DNA of 64,000 nucleotides from Dyella jiangningensis (lineage in GTDB: Bacteria; Pseudomonadota; Gammaproteobacteria; Xanthomonadales; Rhodanobacteraceae), in assembly GCF_003264855.1 (NCBI RefSeq), contig NZ_NFZS01000001.1:1674001-1738000 (forward strand), written 5' to 3'. A program made the position numbers and the translations under genes. The notes under the pieces are model-generated. The model was not told where the DNA came from. It was given only the letters and a program-made list of their open reading frames with translations, and made no database searches. Positions 19,096 through 33,709 of the stretch are shown here, piece by piece (the first letter of the stretch is position 1; each line of letters opens with the position of its first letter).

Positions 19096-20256
19096 ATGGC
19101 CTGGAACGAACCCGGTAACGGGCAACGTGATCCCTGGGGCAAGAACCGGCAGACCGGCAACAAGCCGGGGCTGGACGACATCCTCAAGCAGCTGCGCGAC
19201 CGCTTCGGCAAGCTCGGCGGCGGTGCCGGCGGCATCTTCGTCATCCTGCTGGCCTTCGTCATCGTGTGGGTGGTGATGAGCAGCTACACCATCGTCGATG
19301 CGCGCCAGGCCGGCGTGGTGCTGCGTTTCGGCAAGTATTCGCGCACGTTGCAGCCGGGCTTCCACCTGAAGTTTCCGCGCCCGCTGGAAACCGTGACCAA
19401 GGTCGGCACCACCGAGATCCGTTCGGTGTCGGACAAGGTGCGCATGCTTACCAGCGACGAGAACATCATCTCGGTCGACTTCAACGTGCAGTACCAGGTG
19501 TCGGATGCCCGCAAATACCTGTTCTCGCTGAGCGGCCCGCCGGAAGACACGCTGCGCCAGGCCGCCGAGGCCGCCGTGCGCACGGTGGTCGGCGCGAACA
19601 TCATGGACAACATCCTGACCAGCCAGGGCAACGAGCAGGGCACGGCCGCCACGCCGGCCACGGCCAGCACGGCGCCGACCGTTCCCACGCCCGTGGTGCC
19701 GGCAACGCCGGCCGCGGCGGTACGCGACACGCTGCAACAGCAGACCCGCGAGATCCTGCAGGCCACCTTGAACGAATACGACTCGGGCCTAATGGTCACC
19801 GATGTGAGCTTCCAGAACGTGGCGCCGCCGCAGGAAGTGAAGGACGCCTTCGACGACGTCAACGCGGCGCGCGAAGACAAGCAGGGCACCGAGAACAACG
19901 CACGTGCCTACGCCAGCCAGGTGGTGCCGGTGGCGCGCGGTGATGCCTCGCGCATCCTCGCCGAGGCCCAGGGCTACAACGCGCAGCGCGTGGCCATCGC
20001 CACCGGTGACGCCGCACGCTTCAACCTGATCCTCAAGGAATACAAGGCCGCGCCCGACGTGACCCGCCGCCGCCTGTGGCTGGAAACCGTCGAGGACGTG
20101 ATGTCCAACAATCCCAAGGTGCTGGACGGTTCCGGCGGTCGCAACATGATCTACCTGCCGCTCGACAGGGCCACCGGCAAGGACGTGCCCGGCGTGGGCG
20201 CGGTGATGCAGTCCGCGGGCAACGACGCGATGGCTGGCAAGGAGAAGCAGCAGTGA
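19096..20256 (+). CDS. hflK: FtsH protease modulator HflK
   Basis: HflK is an SPFH/stomatin-like membrane protein that forms a large cage with HflC around the FtsH protease and modulates its activity. The 386-aa protein has a glycine- and charge-rich cytoplasmic N-terminus (MAWNEPGNGQRDPWGKN), a single transmembrane helix at about residues 48-64 (IFVILLAFVIVWVVMSSY), then the SPFH domain (TIVDARQAGVVLRFGKYSRT). A low-complexity Ala/Thr/Pro insert (ATPATASTAPTVPTPVVP) at about 180-205 is longer than in E. coli HflK. AAGGAG fixes the ATG at 19096. Its stop overlaps the hflC start (GTGA). Confidence 0.95.
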   Translation: MAWNEPGNGQRDPWGKNRQTGNKPGLDDILKQLRDRFGKLGGGAGGIFVILLAFVIVWVVMSSYTIVDARQAGVVLRFGKYSRTLQPGFHLKFPRPLETVTKVGTTEIRSVSDKVRMLTSDENIISVDFNVQYQVSDARKYLFSLSGPPEDTLRQAAEAAVRTVVGANIMDNILTSQGNEQGTAATPATASTAPTVPTPVVPATPAAAVRDTLQQQTREILQATLNEYDSGLMVTDVSFQNVAPPQEVKDAFDDVNAAREDKQGTENNARAYASQVVPVARGDASRILAEAQGYNAQRVAIATGDAARFNLILKEYKAAPDVTRRRLWLETVEDVMSNNPKVLDGSGGRNMIYLPLDRATGKDVPGVGAVMQSAGNDAMAGKEKQQ

Positions 20257-21122
20257 AATTCGCCTCCGCCATCGTTGCCGTGCTGCTTGTGCTGATCGGC
20301 TTCAACAGCCTGTTCGTCGTGCACGAAGGACAGACCGCCCTGGTGCTGCAATTTGGCCGCATCGTGCGCACCGGCGACACGCCCGGCCTGCACGTGAAGA
20401 TGCCGTTCGTGCAACAGGTGATGACCTTCGACAACCGCATCCTCACCCTGGAGGCGCAGCCCGAGCGCTACTTCACCTCCGAGAAGAAGAGCGTCAACGT
20501 CGACTTCTACGTGAAGTGGCGCATTGCCGACAACGCCGCGTATTACCGCGCCACCGCCGGCGACGAACTGCAGGCCGCCAACCGCCTCACGCCCATCGTG
20601 AAGGATGCGCTGCGCTTCGAGTTCAATGGCCGCACCCTGCAGGAACTGGTCTCGGCTGGCCGCAAGGATGTCACCGAGCGCGTGCGCAAGCAGACCGATA
20701 TCGCGGCGCGCAAGAACCTCGGCATCGCCGTGGTCGACGTGCGCATCAAGCGCATCGACCTGCCGGACGAAGTGAGCGAGTCGGTGTACAAGCGCATGCG
20801 CGCCGAACGCGCCCAGCTGGCCAACGAGCTGCGCTACACCGGCCAGCAGGCGGCCGAAACGATCAAGGCCGATGCCGATCGCCAGGCCCAGGTCATCAAG
20901 GCCGAGGCCGAGCGCGATGCCGCCAAGGTACGCGGCGAAGGCGATGCCCAGGCCGCGGCGATCTATGCGCAGGCCTACGGGCAGGACCCGGAGTTCTTCG
21001 CGTTTTATCGAAGCCTGGCGGCGTACCGTAAGTCGTTCCAGGACGGCAAGGGCGTGCTGGTGCTGAAGCCGGATTCGGAGTTCCTGAAGTATTTCCACGA
21101 CGGCGCGTCGGCCAAGCACTGA
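20253..21122 (+). CDS. hflC: FtsH protease modulator HflC
   Basis: HflC is the partner of HflK in the FtsH-regulating periplasmic cage. The 289-aa protein begins at GTG 20253, which overlaps the hflK stop codon by 3 bp, with AAGGAG nine bases upstream. It has an N-terminal transmembrane helix (ASAIVAVLLVLIGFNSLFVV), then VHEGQTALVLQFGRIVRTGD typical of the SPFH domain, and a long helical C-terminus (ADADRQAQVIKAEAERDAAK). Translational coupling with hflK is expected. Confidence 0.96.
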   Translation: MKFASAIVAVLLVLIGFNSLFVVHEGQTALVLQFGRIVRTGDTPGLHVKMPFVQQVMTFDNRILTLEAQPERYFTSEKKSVNVDFYVKWRIADNAAYYRATAGDELQAANRLTPIVKDALRFEFNGRTLQELVSAGRKDVTERVRKQTDIAARKNLGIAVVDVRIKRIDLPDEVSESVYKRMRAERAQLANELRYTGQQAAETIKADADRQAQVIKAEAERDAAKVRGEGDAQAAAIYAQAYGQDPEFFAFYRSLAAYRKSFQDGKGVLVLKPDSEFLKYFHDGASAKH

Positions 21123-21135
21123 GTGGCGGCCGACG

Positions 21136-21321
21136 ATGTCGCGTGAACTGTTGGCGGCGCTGTGCCTGGTGCTGGTGATCGAAGGACTGGTGTTGTTCGC
21201 CGCGCCGCGCAGCTGGCAGGCCACCATGCGCGAGGCGGTGAAATTGAACCCGCGCACGCTGCGTGTGTTCGGCGCGGTGGCCATCGGCATCGGGCTGGTC
21301 GCGTTGCAGTTGATGCATTGA
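21136..21321 (+). CDS. DUF2065 small membrane protein
   Basis: This 61-aa protein is made of two predicted hydrophobic helices (LLAALCLVLVIEGLVLFAAP and VFGAVAIGIGLVALQLM) joined by a short basic loop. It matches the YjeT/DUF2065 family by size, position and pattern; such genes regularly sit between hflC and purA in proteobacteria. Its function is unknown. It starts 13 bp after hflC, so it is probably part of the same transcript. Confidence 0.85.
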   Translation: MSRELLAALCLVLVIEGLVLFAAPRSWQATMREAVKLNPRTLRVFGAVAIGIGLVALQLMH

Positions 21322-21326
21322 GTTGA

Positions 21327-22763
<1,437 letters not shown>

Positions 22764-22788
22764 TCGGGAGGCGTCAGTTCCAGACCTC

Positions 22789-22815
22789 AAAAAGCCCCGC
22801 ATTGCGGGGCTTTTT
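22789..22815 (+). terminator. Rho-independent terminator of purA
   Basis: AAAAAGCCCCGC-ATT-GCGGGGCTTTTT: a 12-bp symmetric stem including A/T tracts on both sides, so it could work in both directions. Confidence 0.92.
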
Positions 22816-22840
22816 GCTGCGCGGCGCACGCGCTTTTTTC

Positions 22841-22921
22841 GTAGGAGCGCACCCTGTGCGCGAAAAGCCTACGGAGCGGTGATGTCGTGACTCTGCGGTC
22901 GCGCACGGGGTGCGCTCCTAC
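22841..22921. repeat. BIME-like pair of REP elements
   Basis: GTAGGAGCGCACCCTGTGCGCGA (22841-22863) faces an inverted unit (22899-22921) ending GGTGCGCTCCTAC. The spacer contains AAAAGCCTACGG and CTGCGGTCGCGC. The whole 81-bp unit is an inverted version of the element at 28734-28813, whose spacer reads GACCGCGGAGG...CCGTAGGCTTTTC. Confidence 0.8.
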
Positions 22922-23049
22922 AGAAGAAGAGGCGCGTCTCAACCCACCATGACTTCCGGCCATGTTGGCTCGCGCTCGCATGCAGCACCATCGACCTGTT
23001 TTGCACCATTTCCGGGCCACCCGTTTGGTCCACCAACAAGGGGATAAAC

Positions 23050-25698
<2,649 letters not shown>

Positions 25699-25722
25699 TC
25701 TGCCGCACGTGTGAAGCGAGAA

Positions 25723-25890
25723 GTCCCTCTCCCTGCGTGGGGTGAGGGTTCGCGCTCGCCGCGTCGTTGAGTGCCTCACTCCGCCCGCACGCTCATCCGC
25801 CTGCGACCGGAGGAAGTCCCTGCGGGGCCGGCACCTTCTCTCCCACGGGACTACCTACGGGTCGCCGAGGGGAGAAGGGGGCTTCGTTAT
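25723..25890 (-). repeat. Inverted single copy of the 61-kb repeat family
   Basis: The reverse complement of this stretch matches the repeat block at about 61.3-61.5 kb, including GGTGCCGGTCCCACGG-like and CGCAGGCGGATGAGGGT-like segments and the GGCGACCCGAAGGGA portion, with scattered differences. It lies just after the aminopeptidase stop. No gene is supported in the 363-bp gap apart from this and the terminator after it. Confidence 0.7.
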
Positions 25891-25943
25891 GACATAGCTT
25901 GTCTTCCGTCAGTCGTTTGCCCACCCATCGCAACACGTCCTCA

Positions 25944-25970
25944 AGGCCCCGCACGTCGGGGCCTTTTTCC
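25944..25970 (+). terminator. Rho-independent terminator
   Basis: AAGGCCCCG-CACGT-CGGGGCCTT followed by TTTC. It lies 245 bp after the aminopeptidase and 92 bp before the next gene, so it most likely ends transcription reading through the repeat. Confidence 0.85.
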
Positions 25971-26061
25971 TGCTGTGCGCGTGAGCCAACTCATCGACAG
26001 TGCGCCAACGGCAAGGCAACCGGCGGCGGTCGAGACTGCAGGCGAACTTCGGAGAAGCATC

Positions 26062-26709
26062 ATGAAGCAAGCCAAGCAGCCACCTTCGAGCAAGACCGCG
26101 GGCGAGAACGTGCAGAGCCAGGGCGGTATCCGCCGTGACGAAGTGGAAGAAGCGCGCAGCAACTTCGATCCCGCATCAGGCGGGCAGGGCGGGCATCTCG
26201 CCACGCAGGTGCCGGGACAGTCGCTGGATGAAGGCGGTGACGAGTTGAACACCGGCTTCACCGGCGACGACGGTGCGCATGTGGCCGCGAACACGGTGTC
26301 CGAACCTGGTGATCTCGAACCCTGGCAAGCCGCCAACACGCTACCCGACAACGGACAGGGCACCGACCTCAACATCGGCAGCCGTGACATGACCGATCGA
26401 CCGCCCACGGACGACATCGGCACCTACGCCGCGCCCACGTCGACCGAAGGCGGGCAAGGCAGCGTGAGTGGCACGGGTAACGCGCGACCCCATCATGGCC
26501 GCGAAGCGGAAAACGAAACGATCGAGCGTTCGGGCGGTGCTGGTGCCGGGCAAGGTTCGAGCTATCAGAGTGGTGGCACGGCCGTTGATCGCGCGCAAAA
26601 GATCGCCGAGCGCAAGGCCCAGGAAGGTACGGCGGCGTCGCCGAGAAACGAGGCCGGTGGCCGCGACCCGTCGCCGCGGACGCCGCTCGGCAAGGATCGC
26701 AGTCGTTGA
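26062..26709 (+). CDS. Hydrophilic, probably disordered hypothetical protein
   Basis: I do not recognise this 215-aa protein. It starts at an ATG behind GGAGAAG. It is rich in Gly, Asp, Glu, Thr and Ser, has almost no hydrophobic clusters, no cysteine, no signal peptide and no membrane segment, and is probably disordered. Fragments such as DPASGGQGGHLATQVPGQSL and GNARPHHGREAENETIERSG show no repeat unit. The basic, lysine- and arginine-containing end (IAERKAQEGTAASPRNEAGG) contrasts with the acidic middle. It could be a stress- or desiccation-related hydrophilic protein, but nothing in the sequence proves this. It is transcribed convergently with the chitinase gene, with 58 bp between the ends. 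Confidence 0.6.
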   Translation: MKQAKQPPSSKTAGENVQSQGGIRRDEVEEARSNFDPASGGQGGHLATQVPGQSLDEGGDELNTGFTGDDGAHVAANTVSEPGDLEPWQAANTLPDNGQGTDLNIGSRDMTDRPPTDDIGTYAAPTSTEGGQGSVSGTGNARPHHGREAENETIERSGGAGAGQGSSYQSGGTAVDRAQKIAERKAQEGTAASPRNEAGGRDPSPRTPLGKDRSR

Positions 26710-26767
26710 GGTGCGAAGGGCGGCATCCGCGGGCCGGCATCGGTGCCGGCCCGCGACGCGTTTTGCC

Positions 26768-28327
26768 TTATCTCCCGAGGTCACTCAGGAATCGCTTGGT
26801 GAACTGCAGGTTCGTGCTGGATGGCACCGAGTTGCAGGTCGGCGACGCGGTGGTCTGGTTGCACGGGTTGTCGCGATCGAGCGACCAGAAGTGCAGGCCG
26901 GCGAGCCCATTGCTGACGGCATAGCTGGTGACGGCATCCACGTTGGCCACCGAGAAGTTCTCGTTGGATACATCGTTCACGCCGATCATCGGGGTGAGCT
27001 CGATCTTGCTGGCGGGAATGCCATAGGTGTGCTGCAGGTTGGTCACGGCCTGGATGGCCGACTGGCCCATGTCGCACACGCCGCCCGACACCACGCACAC
27101 GCCGGCGCTTGGTCCGCCGTAATCCATGACCATCAGGTTGATCGTGTAGTTGGTGAGCGAGGAGGCCTTGATGGCCTTCACCACCATGTCACCCAGGCTG
27201 TTCACACCGCCGTAGCTGCCATCCGATGCGCCCAGCGTGGCGAGCGTGAAGGAGAAGCGCAGGTTGGGATACAGCGATTGGCCATACACCGCAGCGGCCA
27301 CGAGGTTGTTGATGCCTTGTTGCGACTGGCCGCCTTCGATGTCGAAATCCACGCCCACCATTTGCGGCGACATGTAGCGCGAGAGGAAGGTGGCGAAGTT
27401 CGCAGTGCTGCCGCAGGTAAACGTGCCCGCCTGGCCGCCGGTGGAGACCACGTAGGGCAGGCCGGCGCTGGAAAGCGCGCTGATGTTGGCGCTGGCGAAA
27501 CTCGCGCCCGGCACGCCGCCCCAGTTCTCGCTGCCGCATTCGCCGGTGGCGAAGGCGAGGGTGATCGCGCTGAGGTTGGTGACGTAGTTCGACTTCAGGC
27601 TGCCACTGCCGACGACCGGAATCGACGATCCCGTAGCCGTCGCCGTCTGCATCACGTTGGTGTTCCAGTTGAGATTGATCGTGATGTCCTTGTAGGGACT
27701 GAACAGCAGGTTGGCACCCGTGCCTGGCGGATTGGTGGTGCCGCCGCCGCCCGTGCCGCCGCCTCCGGTACCGCCACCGCCCGTGCCGCCTCCGCCACTG
27801 CTTCCGGTGCATGAGCCTTGTGATGTCCATGGCTGCGCGGAACCGGCAGGGCCATTGTTCGTTGCAGGATCGTTGCCCTGGGTCCACCAGTTGGCGACGT
27901 AGTTGATGCCGTTCTCGCTGGCGACCTGGCCGCCGGTATACACCTGGCTCGACACCCACGCGGCCGCACACGTTCCACCGGAGCCCGTACCGCCGCCACC
28001 GCCCGTGCCTCCGCCGGAACCCGAGCCGCCGCAAGCCCCTTGCGAGGTCCATGGCTGGCCCGAGCCGCTGGCGCCGTTGCTGGTCGCCGGGTCGTTGCCC
28101 TGCGTCCACCAGTTGGCGACGTAATTGGTGCCGTTCTCGCTGACCACGGCGCCGCCGTTGTAGGCGGTGCTGGCGCTCCACGCCGCCGCGCAGGCGGGCG
28201 TGCTCTGCGCCTGTACCGTCTGCACGGGCGCCATCGTCATCAGGCTCATGGCCATCACGCCACCGGCAGTGCTGCCGAGCGCGTGCAGGGCCGTGCGAAA
28301 CCACATCACCGATTGCTTTACACGCAT
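26768..28327 (-). CDS. Secreted GH18 chitinase with two chitin-binding modules
   Basis: The 519-aa enzyme probably hydrolyses chitin outside the cell. The ATG at 28327 sits behind AAGGAG. After the signal peptide (MAMSLMTMAPVQTVQAQ) come two CBM5/12-type modules (each AW..S..Y.GG..VSENGTNYVANWWTQGNDP-like and ending QPWTSQG), joined and followed by glycine linkers (GGGGTGGGGTGGGG). The GH18 catalytic domain carries VGVDFDIEGG, the DxxDxDxE-type motif whose glutamate is the proton donor, and ends with LAGLHFWSLDRD. The modules are near-duplicates of each other. Two perfect GACAACGTTGTC palindromes upstream suggest control by a LacI-type repressor. The enzyme could support growth on fungal or insect chitin. 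Confidence 0.92.
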   Translation of the reverse strand: MRVKQSVMWFRTALHALGSTAGGVMAMSLMTMAPVQTVQAQSTPACAAAWSASTAYNGGAVVSENGTNYVANWWTQGNDPATSNGASGSGQPWTSQGACGGSGSGGGTGGGGGTGSGGTCAAAWVSSQVYTGGQVASENGINYVANWWTQGNDPATNNGPAGSAQPWTSQGSCTGSSGGGGTGGGGTGGGGTGGGGTTNPPGTGANLLFSPYKDITINLNWNTNVMQTATATGSSIPVVGSGSLKSNYVTNLSAITLAFATGECGSENWGGVPGASFASANISALSSAGLPYVVSTGGQAGTFTCGSTANFATFLSRYMSPQMVGVDFDIEGGQSQQGINNLVAAAVYGQSLYPNLRFSFTLATLGASDGSYGGVNSLGDMVVKAIKASSLTNYTINLMVMDYGGPSAGVCVVSGGVCDMGQSAIQAVTNLQHTYGIPASKIELTPMIGVNDVSNENFSVANVDAVTSYAVSNGLAGLHFWSLDRDNPCNQTTASPTCNSVPSSTNLQFTKRFLSDLGR

Positions 28328-28483
28328 AAGGGTTTCTCCTTGGGTGAAAAGTGCAATGTCAGGATGGAGCTGTTGCGGCGACTGGCCGGTTCCCACCGGC
28401 CAACCGGGTCCGATCGTTCCGCTGTCCGTACCCGTCATGGCGCGCGCCATGCCTGGAGCGATGTCGTCTTGTGTCCCCGGAAT

Positions 28484-28495
28484 GACAACGTTGTC
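28484..28495. promoter_or_regulatory. LacI-type operator palindrome, proximal
   Basis: The perfect 12-bp palindrome GACAACGTTGTC, in the context AATGACAACGTTGTCCTC, lies 157 bp upstream of the chitinase start. The CG-centred form with AATGACA flank resembles the operators of Xanthomonadales LacI-family sugar regulators such as NagR. Confidence 0.55.
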
Positions 28496-28703
28496 CTCAA
28501 TGACTCGACGAAACTGTGACGCGCGCCGTGAAATCGAGCGAAGTTGCTGGAGCTTATGGATGTCTGGTTATGTCCCGCGATGCAGCAGGAATCTGTTGCT
28601 TTGCAGCGATCTTCTTGGCGAAAAACTGATAAACGCCTGCGTCGTCGATGGTGCGTTGCGATCGGCGATGCGCGTTGCCGGGAAGGTCGCATTTCCTCTC
28701 GGT

Positions 28704-28715
28704 GACAACGTTGTC
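28704..28715. promoter_or_regulatory. LacI-type operator palindrome, distal
   Basis: A second GACAACGTTGTC, with the same TCCTC on its right side as the proximal site, lies 377 bp upstream of the chitinase. Two sites about 220 bp apart would allow repressor looping. Confidence 0.5.
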
Positions 28716-28733
28716 CTCCCTGGCTCTTCTTCC

Positions 28734-28813
28734 GTAGGAGCGCACCCAGTGCGCGACCGCGGAGGTCGGTGTTTTCGCCCCGTAGGCTTTTCGCGCACTG
28801 GGTGCGCTCCTAC
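28734..28813. repeat. BIME-like pair of REP elements
   Basis: GTAGGAGCGCACCCAGTGCGCGA (28734-28756) faces its inverted copy (28791-28813). The spacer matches that of 22841-22921 in reverse orientation, so both are copies of one composite element. Confidence 0.8.
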
Positions 28814-28845
28814 AGAAGTAGGAAGCGGTCGCTATCGACGGCCGT

Positions 28846-28874
28846 AAAAAAAGGGCTCCGCGAACGGAGCCCTT
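28846..28874 (-). terminator. Rho-independent terminator of gcvP
   Basis: On the minus strand the stem AAGGGCTCCG-TTCG-CGGAGCCCTT is followed by a run of T. It starts 25 bp after the gcvP stop. Confidence 0.92.
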
Positions 28875-28899
28875 CTCGATGACGACGATGTGCGATGCG

Positions 28900-31791
<2,892 letters not shown>

Positions 31792-31848
31792 GGCAAGGGG
31801 CATCCGGAAATGACCGATAACGGCCGGACGTGCAAGCTGCACGTGAAG

Positions 31849-31935
31849 CGCCCCTCTGTCCTTTTGCCTGAGAGTTTGGAAGCTTGCGCTTCGTGCCCCT
31901 TCGGCGCCGGATTCAACCGGTCTCTCCAGAGTGTT
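31849..31935 (-). ncRNA. Glycine riboswitch, second aptamer
   Basis: Read on the minus strand this contains GGAGAGACCGG, then CCGGCGCCGAAGGGGCA, then AACTCTCAGGCAAAAGGACA and GAGGGGC, the hallmark glycine aptamer order (GGAGAG, GCCGAAGGGGCAA, CUCAGGCAAAAGGACAGAG). It ends about 57 bp before the gcvP start codon. Confidence 0.95.
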
Positions 31936-31936
31936 G

Positions 31937-32018
31937 GTACGGGTGATGGTATGGGGCCTGAGCGATTACGGGCATTGCGCCTTCGGCAGCGGTTCGCACC
32001 GCTTCTCCCACCACACGC
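31937..32018 (-). ncRNA. Glycine riboswitch, first aptamer
   Basis: Minus-strand motifs are GTGGTGGGAGAAGCGG, GCTGCCGAAGGCGCAATGCC and CGCTCAGGCCCC. This is the 5' aptamer of the tandem pair, joined to the second by a very short linker, as in classical cooperative or kink-turn-linked glycine riboswitches. Confidence 0.92.
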
Positions 32019-32027
32019 TAAACGTCG

Positions 32028-32033
32028 ATTATA
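32028..32033 (-). promoter_or_regulatory. -10 box of the glycine riboswitch transcript
   Basis: A perfect TATAAT on the minus strand lies 10 bp before the first aptamer. The -35 region at 17-bp spacing (AGGCAA) is a poor match. Confidence 0.6.
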
Positions 32034-32139
32034 AGGTGCCCGGGCGGGCTTTGCCTCCCTCCTTGGCTCGCGCTTCAGTCGCGGTGTGGCACGAGTCTCA
32101 CCCCGCGTAAGATGAACGCCCCCAACCCCGGTAAGCGCC

Positions 32140-32556
32140 ATGACGCCTCCCTTCCAGCTGGCCCGGATCGACCATGTGGTGCTGCGCGTGCACGATCTGC
32201 CCGCCATGCAGCGGTTCTATTGCGATGTGCTCGGTTGCCGCGAGGAGCGCCGGCAGGACGAAATCGGCCTGGTCCAGCTGCGCGCCGGCGACTCGCTGAT
32301 CGACCTGGTGGCGCTGGACGGCAAGCTCGGCAGGCTGGGTGGTGCCGGGCCGGGCACGCAAGGGCACAACATGGATCACCTGTGCCTGCAGGTGGAGAAC
32401 TATGACGAAGCCGCCATCACCGGCCACCTCAAGGCGCATGGCGTACGCATCGGCGAGATCGGCTCGCGCTACGGCGCCAAGGGCGAGGGCCCGTCGATCT
32501 ACCTGTACGATCCGCAGGGCAACATGGTGGAGCTGAAAGGCCCGCCGCACGCCTGA
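32140..32556 (+). CDS. VOC-family (glyoxalase/dioxygenase-fold) protein
   Basis: The 138-aa protein is a single vicinal-oxygen-chelate domain made of two beta-alpha-beta-beta-beta halves. Candidate metal ligands are His in ARIDHVVLRV, His in HNMDHLCLQV and Glu in GNMVELKG near the C-terminus. The set resembles glyoxalase I-like or virulence-type VOC proteins, but specificity cannot be assigned. The ATG is at 32140 with weak ribosome binding (GGTAAG). It is divergent from the gcvP riboswitch, and the 5' ends lie about 120 bp apart. Confidence 0.85.
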   Translation: MTPPFQLARIDHVVLRVHDLPAMQRFYCDVLGCREERRQDEIGLVQLRAGDSLIDLVALDGKLGRLGGAGPGTQGHNMDHLCLQVENYDEAAITGHLKAHGVRIGEIGSRYGAKGEGPSIYLYDPQGNMVELKGPPHA

Positions 32557-32756
32557 TCGCAGCCAGCGGTCGTCTTCACATGGCGGCCGAGATCGCCGCC
32601 TTATAGTCCCCCACCGTTGGTCCCGGTGGCGCGCGAGCCACCCCGCCGGTGGTGCCCCGTTCCAGGCAAGCCGTCGTTCGCGCCACGGGACAAGCGCTAT
32701 GTCTGATGCCACCCACCGTTTCGCACTCACGTTGGATCCAGACAGGAGAACCAGCA

Positions 32757-33048
32757 TGGCGACATATATCTCGCTCACGCACATGACCGACCAGGGCATG
32801 CGGGCGATCAAGGGCACGACCAAGCGTGCGGAAGCCGTGAAGCGGCTGCGGCGAAATTCGGAGCCACGGTGAAGGACATCTATTGGACGCTGGGTCAATA
32901 CGACCTGGTGACCGTCATCAAGGCGCCCGATGAGGTATCCGCCACGGCGTTCGGCTTGACCATCGCGTCGGCCGGAAACACGCGCTCGGAAACCTTGCGG
33001 GCATTCTCCGGGTAGGAGATGCAGGCCGTGCTGGGCAAGATGGGATAG
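32757..33048 (+). pseudogene. Broken GYD-domain gene (frameshift and internal stop)
   Basis: An ATG behind AGGAGA opens MATYISLTHMTDQGMRAIKG, the usual start of GYD-domain proteins (about 95-100 aa, function unknown). That frame stops early, but the next frame continues the family from about 32848: AAKFGATVKDIYWTLGQYDL, then AFGLTIASAGNTRSETLRAF. A one-base deletion near 32846-32850 explains the frame change. A second lesion follows: an in-frame TAG at 33013-33015 inside the conserved end, after which EMQAVLGKMG still reads to a final TAG at 33046. Two independent lesions argue against a sequencing error. Confidence 0.82.
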
Positions 33049-33060
33049 GACGCCAATGAG

Positions 33061-33090
33061 GAGGGCCAAACCACATTGGGTTTGGCCCTC
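33061..33090. terminator. Bidirectional hairpin between GYD remnant and napC
   Basis: The 12-bp stem GAGGGCCAAACC / GGTTTGGCCCTC closes an ACATTG loop. T-tracts are weak on both sides. It lies 18 bp after the napC stop and so probably marks the 3' end of the nap operon. Confidence 0.7.
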
Positions 33091-33107
33091 TCACGGTACA
33101 ACGGTGA

Positions 33108-33707
33108 TCAGCCCTGCGGGATCCCCGCCATGTCCGGCAGGTGATGCGCGATGCCCTTGTGGCAATCGATGCAGGTCTTCTCACCCGAGCCCAGCCAACG
33201 CTTGTGGATCTCGGCGGCACGGCTCGACTGCCGCGTCAGGTCCATCGACGTGTAGTTGTGGCAGTTGCGGCATTCGAGCGAATCGTTGGCTTTCAATCGC
33301 GTCCACTCGTGCTCGGCCAGCTCCAGGCGATGGTCGAGGAACTTCTCCCGCGTATCGATGGTACCGAAGATCTTGCCCCAGACCTCCTTGGAGGCCTGCA
33401 TCTTGCGCGCGATCTTGTCGGTCCAGTCATGCGGCACATGGCAGTCGGGGCAGGTGGCGCGCACGCCCGAGCGATTGGTGTAGTGGATCGTGGTCTTCAG
33501 TTCCTGGAACACGTTGTCGCGCATTTCGTGGCAACCGGTGCAGAACGCTTCGGTGTTGGTCGCCTCGAGTGCGGTGTTGAACGCGCCCCAGAAGATCACG
33601 CCGGCAATGAATCCACCGAGCGTGAGAAAACCCAGGCTGTAGTGCACGCTGGGCCGGCGCATGGTTCGCCAGAAGACGAGGGCCCACGACTTGATCCGTG
33701 TCCACAT
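33108..33707 (-). CDS. napC: NapC/NirT tetraheme cytochrome c
   Basis: NapC passes electrons from the quinol pool to the periplasmic NapAB. The 199-aa protein has one N-terminal membrane anchor ([20 protein letters not shown]) and four CxxCH heme sites: CTGCH, CPDCH, CRNCH and CIDCH. The [14 protein letters not shown] context is typical for the NapC/NirT family. The start at 33707 (MWTRIKSW) lies 2 bp past the napB stop, so the genes are translationally close. It is the last gene of napEDABC. Confidence 0.95.
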   Translation of the reverse strand: MWTRIKSWALVFWRTMRRPSVHYSLGFLTLGGFIAGVIFWGAFNTALEATNTEAFCTGCHEMRDNVFQELKTTIHYTNRSGVRATCPDCHVPHDWTDKIARKMQASKEVWGKIFGTIDTREKFLDHRLELAEHEWTRLKANDSLECRNCHNYTSMDLTRQSSRAAEIHKRWLGSGEKTCIDCHKGIAHHLPDMAGIPQG

Positions 33708-33709
33708 GG

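Larger units (their letters stand above)
28496..28845. other. Intergenic stretch upstream of chitinase
   Basis: No gene is supported. The stretch holds the second operator-like palindrome and a paired REP element, annotated separately. The remaining sequence shows nothing I can assign. Confidence 0.5.
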
